Of a stretch of DNA of 64,000 nucleotides, positions 19,006-29,214 are shown one piece after another. This DNA comes from Grifola frondosa (Eukaryota > Basidiomycota > Agaricomycetes > Polyporales > Grifolaceae), in assembly GCA_001683735.1 (NCBI GenBank), contig LUGG01000022.1, positions 1 through 64,000 on the forward strand. The letters run 5' to 3'. The notes under the pieces were generated by a model, which saw only the letters and a program-made list of their open reading frames with translations, was not told where the DNA came from and did not search any database. The first letter of the stretch is position 1. Each line of letters starts with the position of its first letter. Position numbers and translations under genes: made by a program.

Positions 19006-21373
19006 AAGTCAAAAAGAGGAAGCAGCGGAAGTAGCAGCAAACCTGGTTCCAGGCTTGGCTGCGAATTTCGTAACAGACATATCAGAGACCAGGTCACCCC
19101 TCATTCGTCTCACGATGAATTGTAGGACGAGGCCGGTCAACTTTATCATTGACACAGGATCACAGTTGAATGTGATCAGTGAGAAAGTCTGGAAGTCTAT
19201 TGTCCAGACCCCTATGGACAAATCTCGAGCCATCACCATGAACGATGCGAATGGTGGTAGCGGAGAATTGTTGGGTCTCGTATCGGACATACCGCTGAAA
19301 TTTGGGCACATAAGCACTACGTTCAATGCTTATGTCGCACCAAATCCACCTTTTGAAGGCCTGTTAGGACGACCTTGGCAGATCAAGAACAAGGTCGGGA
19401 TCAGGGAAAAGGACGAAGGCACATACCTTACATTTGAAGGACGGCCGGGTTATCCAGATTCGGAAGTCTTGGTAACGCCGTACCGTACGGACGACTCACA
19501 GGATGCAGCATCGTATATGATCGAACCACAGGTGTGGGGTCCATCTCCAGGTGTCACTTCTATCGCAGAAGAGCCTGAGGGAGATGACGATCATGCTGCC
19601 ACAGCAGAAGAAGACCAGAAGGATATCGGGATCCAAACAGATGAGGAGGCAGAGCATGACGATGAAGACAGTGAAGACCAGGAGGACGATAACTCCGATA
19701 TGGACGATACTGACCCTGTGGATGATTCAGCCAAGGAACGGGAAGCTCGACAGGAAGTTATCACATACCGGACCCTCCTAGCTGCACAAGTGGATGACAG
19801 CAGAACCCAGATGACAAGGCGAATTGGTGAAACTACCATCCATTCAGATAATGGAGTGGAGTTCATCAAGGAAACTACGAGATCACATGGTCATCGTATG
19901 TTTCTTCTTCGGGATGCACATTTCTTCTATGGAACTGGATGCTGCATGGGCCACATGTTGGTCCAGGTGTTTCCATTTTCAGAAGGGGAATTGCAGAAGT
20001 CGCGCAATATAATGAGACGGTATCGAGAGGGGAGTGTTAAGATGATCATAGCTGAGGGACTGAAGCCCCGAGCTTTAAGCCTCGCTACGCCCAAGGAGTC
20101 CTATCAATGCGATGGCAACCTCCTTGGCCCATGGTCTACTCCGGACTCGATGATGGTGCTGCATGCAAAATGTGGTTACTATTCCATCCCATTTATTGTG
20201 GACACCGGATCGCAGGTTAACTGTGTGAATGCGGATCTATGGAAATTAGCTCGAGGTACCAGCCGGGAAGTTGATGATGACGTATCAATCAAGGACGTGA
20301 CCGGAAAGTCACTTTCCTGCATAGGCCTTTGGGACACGCCACTGTCCATCGGCCGGATTGATACTGAAGCCACATTGTATATTGTGGAAGACCTAGCAGT
20401 TCCCGGGATCTTGGGAAGATCATGGCAGCAGAAACACGAATTCAGTCTGCAGCATAGGCCGGAAGGATTATACCTTGGTATTCGTGACAGCTTGAAGCTC
20501 CACTCCTATGAGCTTCTCATCACGAGCCCGGGCATCCAGAAAGATGTTCTGGATAGAACCTTTCGGCTATGTGCGATGACCACAGTGGATCAGGCTCCTT
20601 CGAAAGGATTGGATGTCAATCGGGTTGAGATGCGTTTGGCGCAGCTCCAGATTAAACCTGGTGACAGTCCAGCCCCTCGGAAGGAGACGATGGATGATTC
20701 TGGCAGCATGGTTCCCACCGAGTTGAACTCCCCGGAAAACTGGGATGAAGACTTTCCTGATGAGGAAAGATCCCCTCATTTTCTGGAGTCCAATCGGATG
20801 GTGGAACAGGAGAACCGGAAACTGTATGACACATTTCGTAAAGTGCATCAGGACCAGTTAGGACAGGTGATAGAGGAAGTGGCTACCCTGATGACAGACA
20901 TACGAGTCAAGAATGCTCGTATTGTGCATCCAGGCCCACTGTCCCCGAAGCCGGACCATGCTGAAGGACAGTACCTGCTACAAGATGTTAGGATGACGAT
21001 GAACGGGAGACGATACAGAGGCCATGGGGTTCTCCACATGGTTTTCTATTCGGATGTTCCCTGTTCGCCTAGCAGTCTTGAAGCAGAAGCAGGAACGTCT
21101 GAAGAATGGAAGCAGACATCGGATCAGAATTTCGAAGTGCCAATGGGCCCTTCGGAGGATTTGTCGGACAGCATCTTGATAGACGGTCAAATTCCACTCG
21201 GGGAATTACCTAGTCAAGCCGACGATCCACAATCAGCCGATGAAGAGGAGGATCTATATGATCAGGCAACTCACAGGCGGGAGACTATCAAAGGACAGAA
21301 AGTGTGGATCCCCTTGATCAGGAGACCCCTGATGAGGATTTCCTATCGCTTGTCCCAAGTCAGCCGAAGTTGA
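18950..21373 (+). CDS. Element B double aspartic protease polyprotein
   Basis: This 807-residue frame is meaningful from about 19030 onward. Two retropepsin-like domains lie in one chain. The first has FIIDTGSQLN (Asp at 19151) and GLLGRPWQ; the second has FIVDTGSQVN (Asp at 20201) and GILGRSWQQ. They are 350 codons apart. Each is followed by a related LLRD-x-H/R-F module (MFLLRDAHFF, then YLLQDVRMTM...GHG). An acidic linker rich in D/E lies between the modules. Retropepsins normally act as homodimers of one-domain chains, so a tandem pair could fold as a single-chain dimer; that is inference. The frame breaks near 21306 and continues in 21304-21579. Confidence 0.82.
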   Translation: MESSWSLQGGRTAGSERPESQKEEAAEVAANLVPGLAANFVTDISETRSPLIRLTMNCRTRPVNFIIDTGSQLNVISEKVWKSIVQTPMDKSRAITMNDANGGSGELLGLVSDIPLKFGHISTTFNAYVAPNPPFEGLLGRPWQIKNKVGIREKDEGTYLTFEGRPGYPDSEVLVTPYRTDDSQDAASYMIEPQVWGPSPGVTSIAEEPEGDDDHAATAEEDQKDIGIQTDEEAEHDDEDSEDQEDDNSDMDDTDPVDDSAKEREARQEVITYRTLLAAQVDDSRTQMTRRIGETTIHSDNGVEFIKETTRSHGHRMFLLRDAHFFYGTGCCMGHMLVQVFPFSEGELQKSRNIMRRYREGSVKMIIAEGLKPRALSLATPKESYQCDGNLLGPWSTPDSMMVLHAKCGYYSIPFIVDTGSQVNCVNADLWKLARGTSREVDDDVSIKDVTGKSLSCIGLWDTPLSIGRIDTEATLYIVEDLAVPGILGRSWQQKHEFSLQHRPEGLYLGIRDSLKLHSYELLITSPGIQKDVLDRTFRLCAMTTVDQAPSKGLDVNRVEMRLAQLQIKPGDSPAPRKETMDDSGSMVPTELNSPENWDEDFPDEERSPHFLESNRMVEQENRKLYDTFRKVHQDQLGQVIEEVATLMTDIRVKNARIVHPGPLSPKPDHAEGQYLLQDVRMTMNGRRYRGHGVLHMVFYSDVPCSPSSLEAEAGTSEEWKQTSDQNFEVPMGPSEDLSDSILIDGQIPLGELPSQADDPQSADEEEDLYDQATHRRETIKGQKVWIPLIRRPLMRISYRLSQVSRS

Positions 21374-21579
21374 GGCCTGAGGAGACAACGGTGATACTAT
21401 TGGGCAATGGCAGTGCGCTCTGTGGAACGAATGAGTTTATGGCCACAATGATGTCATATCTAGGCCATGACGTCTCCGGTCCAGCAGAGCTAATCACAGG
21501 TCGTCAATTGGGCAAGATCAATTGGGATCCGCTGCACCAAGCACTCGGCACAATAGGTGTCACCGTTCCGAGGAGATAA
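21304..21579 (+). CDS. C-terminal tail of element B protease polyprotein
   Basis: A one-base shift separates it from the preceding frame: KVWIP there continues as PLDQE here, matching WIPLDQ in element A. Only the beginning of the domain that is duplicated in A is recognisable. The rest (about 80 residues ending TVPRR) has no counterpart in A. Element B thus lacks the second copy and most of the first. Confidence 0.6.
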   Translation: MDPLDQETPDEDFLSLVPSQPKLRPEETTVILLGNGSALCGTNEFMATMMSYLGHDVSGPAELITGRQLGKINWDPLHQALGTIGVTVPRR

Positions 21580-21902
21580 TCGTGGCCGGGCCGCGATACG
21601 GAAGACACAGAAGATACAGACCAATCCGGACGGACATATGCTGAGACATATGACAATGATGCGACCATGTGGAAACATGTGGACCCGCGGATACCACAGA
21701 AGATTGCGACGACCACAAAAGAGACAAAAAAGAAACAAAAGAGTCGCAACAGAAGCAGAAGAAGCGATACAGTACCAGAGTTTCGGGTTATGTGGTTGGT
21801 CGGTGGAGATAGTATTATCACCGACTCAGGATTTCGCGGCCGGGCCGCAGACGCAGCAGGATTCACATTGACAGCAGTATGATACAGGTTCCGGCTACCG
21901 AA
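21580..21902. other. Short gap between convergent genes in element B
   Basis: No gene. It contains two copies of the GC palindrome-like string CGGCCGGGCCGC (near 21585-21597 and 21838-21848). Confidence 0.5.
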
Positions 21903-22249
21903 CTAGACCGCTTCCCGTACCCTGAAAACGGAGAATTCTCTGTAAAAAGGGGGAGGTGGTTAGGTGGCTGAAGCTGTGGTTCACAGAAGAAGCACGTACG
22001 GGAGCTTCATGGAACGTTCCGGCAGATCATCGGGCTTGATAATCACCAAGGAAACACCCTGAAAGGGGAAGTGATTAAGGCACCAGCCAGATGAGGGAAC
22101 TGTGGTCACTTACGTCCACAGTTTCCACCGCCGTGACCTTTCCATAATGCGTCTCAGTGTTCATCAGAAAGAAGACACGTGTGTTGATCTACGACAGGTC
22201 AGCACTTTGGACCGGACGATCGACAGTGGAGCAGGACCTCGAATGGCAT
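21903..22249 (-). CDS. Small four-exon gene opposite to gag-pol, element B copy (60 aa)
   Basis: Exons on the minus strand are 22249-22238, 22188-22114, 22058-22000 and 21939-21903. Introns of 49, 55 and 60 nt have GT...AG ends. The product is 60 residues, starts MPFE and ends VFRVREAV. It is the homologue of 7157-7499 in element A. The coding exons are 12, 75, 59 and 37 nt here against 12, 75, 56 and 34 nt in A, and the introns interrupt the same codons. About one third of residues match by eye (MP.E.N, GKV..VE.VD, MKLP, VF.VR). It converges on the protease ORF as in A. Function is unknown; its position suggests an antisense or separately regulated accessory protein. Confidence 0.8.
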
Positions 22250-22319
22250 ATTCGGGGAGAAACGCTGTTGGATCAAGAAGACAGGAATAATGAAGAAAGG
22301 AATGGGCCTACCAGAAGGC

Positions 22320-22327
22320 GTTTATAA
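22320..22327 (-). promoter_or_regulatory. TATA box for the opposite-strand small gene, element B
   Basis: Minus-strand TTATAAAC about 75 bp upstream of the ATG at 22249, in a plausible core-promoter position. Confidence 0.45.
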
Positions 22328-22755
22328 GACCTTGCCTGGCTCCCATTACCTCAGAGAACCAGAGATAACTGTGACATCTGTATGTCAATCAGATGGTGGT
22401 GTCAACTTTGCCAAAATTCCGGACCCATATGATGGAGCCTAGGCTAGATGATAAAAATAGGATGTATACAAGGGGTGCCCCAGACATCAGTATGGTAACG
22501 AACCACTGGACCGCAAGCATTTTGACACGTTCGGGTCGGCGCATAGCCATGACGGCATGGTCGAACACGTGGGTGCGAGGCGGGAGAGATCCACACAAAC
22601 TTGGGACAGAGAGGCCCAGAGTTTCGGATACCAGGAGGCAGAGGTTATTTTTGGAGGGGGCATCGATGTCAATGCGTCGTTATCATTATGTAAGGTCCAA
22701 TCGGGTAGGAAGGAAGGAGGGCTATTGGAATAGTTCTCCGGCGAAGTACCAAGTC

Positions 22756-22810
22756 GATTACAGTAGCGAATCATATGCCCAGCGGGGCAATATGATTCGC
22801 GGCTGTAATC
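22756..22810. repeat. 25-bp-arm inverted repeat (hairpin) in element B
   Basis: GATTACAG...ATGCCC at 22756-22780 pairs with 22785-22810 with two mismatches and one bulge around a 4-base loop. It could be a stable RNA stem in the genomic transcript. No U-run follows, so it is not a bacterial-type terminator. Confidence 0.8.
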
Positions 22811-24239
22811 AACAGCGGTAGCCACACAGGCCGTGGGTCTGTTCATCGGGCAGTATGATAAATCTCTTGGGTTTTTTGGAAATCGGCAGCACAGACAGGA
22901 TCTCGGATACGACAGGTATCGACAGCAGAATACAGGAGTAGGACGACACTACACGGAGCCGAAGAAGAAGTTCTCGAACTGCGGGGCGAATGCGCCCATC
23001 GCTTCGAGACAGACGTCCGCCGAACGTGCCCATTCCGAACTAATTCGCAGTGCGAGGGTGAAGCCTAGCAATGCGAAGGTTAGAGGATGTGGGCTCGACG
23101 AACGGAATGGACGTACCAGCAGAACAGGACGAGGAACCGCCGACACTTGATAGCCGAGTGTGGGGCGCCTCACAGTGGAGACCTAAAAAGGAAGGTCGAA
23201 ATTAGAGTGTGCAGACATGGAACGAGTGGGATAGGACGTACCAGCTGAAAACGAGTCGCGTATTGCACTCCGAGGCAAGGGCATACCTACCTACGAGAAC
23301 CATTAGCACCCGAAACGGACGGAATACCAGGCAAGACGCTTACCGCGTACGAACGCCGCGATGTCGCGAATGCTTGACGCGACATTGGAGGCCGAGGTTC
23401 AACCTGGTCAGATGAGCCGAAGAGTGGACCACAGGGCAGTCCAAAGGGAGTTGCCCTGGCCTCTTATATAGGAGCAGGCAAGCTGGATGAGTCAGCCAGG
23501 ACCCGCACAGCATTGTGCGTCGGGTCCGAGCTACCCATCACCTGCACTCTTTGCGCCATGTGGATCTCATCGGGCGTAGGAACGCGCCGAGAAACAGACC
23601 ACAGAAGGAACGAGCCAGAATGGTCAAGGCATGTCTGGGCTCAAGGCAGTTCAAGAAAGAAGGGAACTAGCAGCAGAAGAACGGCAACGAGCCCCGCAAC
23701 GAAAAACACAATAGTACGATGGTGGCAGTCAGGACGTCAGAGGACGTACCAGCTGACGCGTAATGACGCGTACTCCCCGTCGGAATTGTGAGCGCGCCGC
23801 TCGTAGCACGCGCTGGAGCACTGCAAAGTGCGCGCGGATGCCGGAAAGGAAGCGCCGCACAGAAGCGCATGGACAATAGGCCATGGCGCGCGACGCGGCC
23901 TAGAGACTAGAAGAGATGGTCAGCGGATCGGAAGGAAGAGTCAGAGTATGGAACTCGGCTGCTTACCTCCGAAAATGCACTCGGCGGACCTACAGCTCCG
24001 CGAGCGAGGCAGCGCGCAGCACAGAATTTGCCCGAATAAGGCGAAATTCGATGCCGCGGCGTCTCGCAGGAAGTAGGAGGGCCAGAGCATCACAGTCCGA
24101 GTCTGATGGAAGAACCGCGGGATATGCCCCGGGTACCAGGACAGATCCCGATCACGAGTGAAGAGAGTCGCCCGAAAAGGAAGCTGCTGTAGATGGAGAG
24201 GATGGAAACATAGAGGAAAACATAGGGGACCTGGAGGAG

Positions 24240-24247
24240 TATAAAAG
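24240..24247 (+). promoter_or_regulatory. TATA box for accessory ORF in element B
   Basis: TATAAAAG in the context GAGTATAAAAGCC. With a start of transcription about 30 bp on, the first usable ATG is at 24286, not the one at 24259. Confidence 0.6.
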
Positions 24248-24285
24248 CCAGCAGCAGTATGAGCTGGAAAAGTAGCAGGCTCACC

Positions 24286-25476
24286 ATGGGTCCTCCCCTC
24301 TATAGAGCCATGGCCTCTGTCGCGACGCCGGCTCCCGCAACGCGCTGGGAGCGGATTCGCGACTTCCACCTCAGGCTCCTTCGAACGCCATCTCTTCGCT
24401 GGGTCGGAAGGTCAGCGCTCATCGTGAACGAAGCCTATGACCTCCCGAACGTCGAAGCACCCTGGAATATCGCCGCCATGCCTACCCCGAGGCCCGACGC
24501 TCAGGTTCGAGCCTTCGTGGTACGCAATGTCGAGTTCAGGACTCCAGTTGATGTGATCGAGGGGACGGTGTGCTTCTTATTGATGAAACACCGGACGCCC
24601 CACGCGGATGTCCAGAGGTTCCTGCGATGCGCAGAAACTCGGACCCCGCAGGAAGACGTAGCGGAGGGAACGAGAGACGGGAGAGCGCATTGTCGCCTCG
24701 CTTCTCGTGGCCCGTCCGCCAGCAGCGAGACCGTTTGGAGGGTGGCCCGAGTTAGCGTACCCGGCCTCTCCACAGTATATGCCACAGTCACCGAGCCGCC
24801 TGCACCGCCGCCGAGCTCGCAGACGCGTATGTCGATGGATGATGGGATCGAGTACCTCGAGACGGTCGTCGAGGAAGCAGTGACGGACAGTGAAGAGGAA
24901 GCGCGCCGCCGCAAGCTCACGAGTGATGTGGAGATGAAGGATGGCGAGAGAGAGGAGACACTGCCCGAGCTGGTAGAAGAAGAAGTTGCCGGCTGGAGGG
25001 TGTTGACGGAGAGACTGCGTCCGCGGAAACAAAAGGGACCGCCGCGCGGATACTCGAGCAGCGAGACAGCTGTCGAGAACCGTGCGTCGGAGGAGCTCCG
25101 ACAGATGTCGCCGCTTACATCCCTCAGCGACCTGGAGCAGCGTATGGCCGGTAAAGAAGAGCGTGTTCTGCGCCCGATGCCGCGCGTAGACTATCGCGAA
25201 CCGCGCCGTACGTTCCGCCTCTTTAATCGTCGCCGCATGCTGAAGAAACGTCTGTTAGCCGACCTAACTTCCTCGGGATCGAAGCACGTACCGTCTGATT
25301 CAGCGCTGGTGTTGCAAACCGCCGAGCGCGAGAATCTTGACGCGCTGCTAGGGATACCGGTGGAGGAATGGGGGTCTAACGAGAGACGCTTCGTTAAGGC
25401 ACTCGTCACGTCATTCAAGCGAGCGTTGTACGGAAGGATTGGCGGCGGAGAGACCAGGAAGATCCAAGGAATGTGA
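24286..25476 (+). CDS. Accessory ORF of element B middle section (about 396 aa, unknown)
   Basis: A long sense-strand ORF with its own TATA box. The frame is open from 24259; I prefer ATG 24286 from TATA spacing. Residues about 70-120 contain VRAFVVRNVEFR...GTVCFLLMKH, which recalls the FLLRD-x-F modules after the protease domains (inference from a short match). The middle is acidic (EEAVTDSEEEARRRK) and the C-terminal third is basic (FRLFNRRRMLKKRLL), suggesting nucleic-acid binding. No catalytic motif, signal peptide or membrane helix is visible. It is an unbroken 1.2-kb frame in a copy with many indels elsewhere. I found no clear counterpart in element A. Function is unknown. Confidence 0.6.
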   Translation: MGPPLYRAMASVATPAPATRWERIRDFHLRLLRTPSLRWVGRSALIVNEAYDLPNVEAPWNIAAMPTPRPDAQVRAFVVRNVEFRTPVDVIEGTVCFLLMKHRTPHADVQRFLRCAETRTPQEDVAEGTRDGRAHCRLASRGPSASSETVWRVARVSVPGLSTVYATVTEPPAPPPSSQTRMSMDDGIEYLETVVEEAVTDSEEEARRRKLTSDVEMKDGEREETLPELVEEEVAGWRVLTERLRPRKQKGPPRGYSSSETAVENRASEELRQMSPLTSLSDLEQRMAGKEERVLRPMPRVDYREPRRTFRLFNRRRMLKKRLLADLTSSGSKHVPSDSALVLQTAERENLDALLGIPVEEWGSNERRFVKALVTSFKRALYGRIGGGETRKIQGM

Positions 25477-25685
25477 AGGGGAAGGATGAGCCGCGTGATT
25501 CGAGAAGCATCCCAGTCTGATGTCTGTATTGTACGAATCTTCGAATCCAGCCTGTCGTTCGCGAGCACAGAGTGCGCGCGAGGATAGAAAGGGTCCCTAG
25601 AAGGTACAAAAAGCCTGGAAAGGAGGCAACAGAATCAGTAGTAAGGAAGCAACTCGAAACGACGCACCCAGCAGCCCCCGAACGA

Positions 25686-25811
25686 TGGATCATATCCTGC
25701 AGTCGTTGACAGCGCTCGAACTGAACGAGCCCGAGCAGCAGCAGACGGGAATAGAACCCGTAGAGGAGATGGACAGAGATGGCTCTGCTGACAGCTGTGG
25801 TCACCATTTTG
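25686..25811 (+). pseudogene. ORF interrupted by the foldback element (left part)
   Basis: An ATG-started frame of 42 codons (MDHILQSLTALEL..., acidic) runs into the foldback border. Coding-like sequence resumes right of the foldback (30620-31031), with ADDGSAGALADEEE and, after a frame change, KTFASIVREM plus a charged helix. I infer one accessory ORF of element B split by the insertion. No family recognised. Confidence 0.4.
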
Positions 25812-25979
25812 GTAATACAATATAGCATCAACCTGCTACAACCGTTGTGAGTAGCTGGTCAGGTTGTCAAAAATGCCGTAGTACAATACTGGGCAGATTG
25901 TAATATATATTGTATTACAATAGGAGCATTATAATACAGCTAGGCTGCATTTTTTCACAATTAGGGCTGCTTGTAATAT

Positions 25980-27120
25980 TTCTATAGTACAATCTGACCT
26001 GATTGTAATACTAGATAATACAATCAGGCCAGGTTGTAATTTTTGATAAAACAATCTGGTCAGATTGTAATATTCAATAGTACAATCAGGCCAAATTGTA
26101 ATACTAGATAAAACAACCTGGTCAAATTGTAATATTCAATAGTACAATCAGGTCAGATTGTAATATGCAATAGTACAATCAGGTCAGGTTGTAATACTGG
26201 ATAACACAATCAGGCCAGGTTGTAATTTTCAATAAAACAATCTGGTCAGATTGTAATATTTAATAGTACAATCTGACCTGATTGTAATACTAGATAATAC
26301 AATCAGGCCAGGTTGTAATTTTCGATAAAACAATCAGGTCAGATTGTAATATTCAGTAGTACAATCTGACCTGGTTGTAATTTTGATAAAACAATCTGGT
26401 CAGATTGTAATATTCAATAGTACAATCTGACCTGATTGTAATACTAGATAATACAATCAGGCCAGGTTGTAATTTTTGATAAAACAATCAGGTCAGATTG
26501 TAATATTCAATAGTACAATCTGACCTGGTTGTAATTTTTGATAAAACAATCTGGTCAGATTGTAATATTCAATAGTACAATCAGGCCAAATTGTAATACT
26601 AGATAAAACAACCTGGTCAAATTGTAATATTCAATAGCAATCAGGTCAGATTGTAATATGCATAGTACAATCAGGTCAGGTTGTAATACTGGATAATACA
26701 ATCAGGCCAGGTTGTAATACTAGATAAAACAACCTGGTCAAATTGTAATATTCAATAGTACAATCAGGTCAGGTTGTAATACTGGATAATACAATCAGGC
26801 CAGGTTGTAATTTTCGATAAAACAATCAGGCCAGATTGTAATACTACTGGTAATACAATCTGACCTGATTGTAATTTTCAATAAAACAACCTGGTCAGAT
26901 TGTAATATTCAGTAGTACAATCTGACCTGGTTGTAATACTAGATAATACAATCAGGTCAGATTGTAATTTTTGATAATACAATCAGGCCAGATTGTAATT
27001 TTCGATAAAACAACCAGGTCAGATTGTAATACTACTGGTAATACAATCTGGCCTGATTGTAATATTCAGTAGTACAATCAGGTCAGGTTGTAATACTTCA
27101 TTATTACAATCCCACCTGCT
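25980..27120. repeat. Palindromic minisatellite, left arm of foldback
   Basis: About 35 units of about 31-32 bp. Each has a core ACAATCWGRYCWGRTTGTAAT, itself an imperfect palindrome, plus a spacer such as ACTAGATAAT, ATTCAATAGT or TTTCGATAAA. Spacer types alternate in a patterned order. The terminal ~15 bp of the element share the TAATACAAT core. Confidence 0.9.
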
Positions 27121-27830
27121 TGTATTATCCATATCAGGATAACAGAGCTCGGGGTAAATACAGGATTTGTCACATGTTGCGGAAACATACCACATTTGGT
27201 ATGTTTTAAACATAGCCACCATATGTTTTCTCCTCCACTACTCCCTCAATTCTGCACAGATATTCTTCATTTTAGGTTCGTCTGAAAGCGGTCGTCGAGT
27301 ATAATTAGATTATGTACATATCTTTGTATGATATTAAAATAAAAACATACCATTCTGGGCAACCACCCCAGAATGTTCTGCTCCATTGCTCCTTCAAATC
27401 TTCACCAAATTTCTTATTCCTTCATCCCCTTGGTCGCCTTAGTGTCCCATTTTATGTTCTACATTTATTTTGGCAGAATATGTGACGGAAAACATACCAT
27501 TTCTGGTGGGTGCAGGCTCAGCCACACCAGAATTCCTCCCCCTCCTCCTCCCTCAATACTTCATGTTTTCTTTATTTAACATTCCCCGTAGTCCTACATA
27601 TGTCTACTTTAATTTTATGTATAGTAGACAGCCCCAAACAATGATAATATTTCGTCTCCTCCTGCTTTGCTGGCAGGGATCCATCCTAATTTGGGAAGTG
27701 AATATTGGACGGAATCTGGAACGAAGGGCACCGTCTGAAAGGTGTACTTTATCCTAATAAGGCTGTGTTTACGCCGAAAGATTCCGTCCGGTATTCGCTT
27801 CAGGACACACACAACAACATTGGGTGGCAG

Positions 27831-28499
27831 TTGCCACACTGATCACCCAATATCCTTCCACCCAGTTGCTCTTTTTTTATGCTCATTTTTGTATACATCT
27901 CCCATTGTATATAGCTCTCAGAAAATGCCTTTATTTACATATTTGATGCATATTTGATAATGCTGAATCACAAAACACTGAAATGTAATATCCCCCTGAT
28001 AGGGATTTTTCTGGCCACTTTAAAAACATGAAAAGTTCCATATATATAACACTCATATAGCTCTACAATATACAATAAACATCACAAGAATACATGAGGA
28101 AGTGAGGGAGATATGAGGAAAATACCTAATTGTGGCTGAAACCTCAATACTGCTGTACCGGGCTCAAGTCACCTGTACAAGTGAATCAGGGGCAAGTACA
28201 CTGATTCCTGAATTACTCCCTCAATTCCTCATCAATTTTTATGATCTTGGACTTGTTTGGAAGCTGTTATATGCCTTTATCCTCTCCTGCCATCCGATCT
28301 GTTATTATATTTCGTATAGTAGGACAATTGTATAATCTATAGGGGAAGCTAATAAGGATTTCACCATATGGGATCGTCTTTGATAAGCGTAATGTATAGC
28401 TCATAATGATACCCCAATATAAAGGAATACACCACAAAAGTCCGCTTGAAATTAGGGGCAAATCCCATTCAGGAAGGATGGAGGAAATGTTTCAGCCAC
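27831..28499. other. Central spacer of the foldback element
   Basis: About 670 bp of AT-rich unique DNA between the two arms. Only short frames (67-101 residues) occur, none recognisable; the longest enters the right arm. Confidence 0.6.
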
Positions 28500-29214
28500 C
28501 CCTGAATACTGTTTTGTGTTTTCTGAAGCGAATACCGGACGGAATCTTTCGGCGTAAACACAGCCTTATTAGGATAAAGTACACCTTTCAGACGGTGCCC
28601 TTCGTTCCAGATTCCGTCCAATATTCACTTCCCAAATTAGGATGGATCCCTGCCAGCAAAGCAGGAGGAGACGAAATATTATCATTGTTTGGGGCTGTCT
28701 ACTATACATAAAATTAAAGTAGACATATGTAGGACTACGGGGAATGTTAAATAAAGAGAAACAATGAAGTATTGAGGGAGGAGGAGGGGGAGGAATTCTG
28801 GTGTGGCTGAGCCTGCACCCACCAGAAATGGTATGTTTTCCGTCACATATTCTGCCAAAATAAATGTAGAACATAAAATGGGACACTAAGGCGACCAAGG
28901 GGATGAAGGAATGAAGAAATTTGGTGAAGATTTGAAGGAGCAATGGAGCAGAACATTCTGGGGTGGTTGCCCAGAATGGTATGTTTTTATTTTAATATCA
29001 TACAAAGATATGTACATAATCTAATTATACTCGACGACCGCTTTCAGACGAACCTAAAATGAAGAATATCTGTGCAGAATTGAGGGAGTAGTGGAGGAGA
29101 AAACATATGGTGGCTATGTTTAAAACATACCAAATGTGGTATGTTTCCGCAACATGTGACAAATCCTGTATTTACCCCGAGCTCTGTTATCCTGATATGG
29201 ATAATACAAGCAGG

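Larger units (their letters stand above)
22250..24239. other. Non-coding middle section of element B with hairpin and GTACGT motifs
   Basis: No gene supported. It holds a strong hairpin at 22756-22810, ACGCGT hexamers near 23756 and 23767, and several copies of GGACGTACCAGC (near 23110, 23228 and 23741). On the minus strand these read CAGCTG/GTACGTCC, resembling splice donors. Confidence 0.5.

Noticed and set aside
25535..25560. TTCGAATCC resembling a tRNA T-loop
   Set aside because: No matching acceptor, D-arm or anticodon arm around it.
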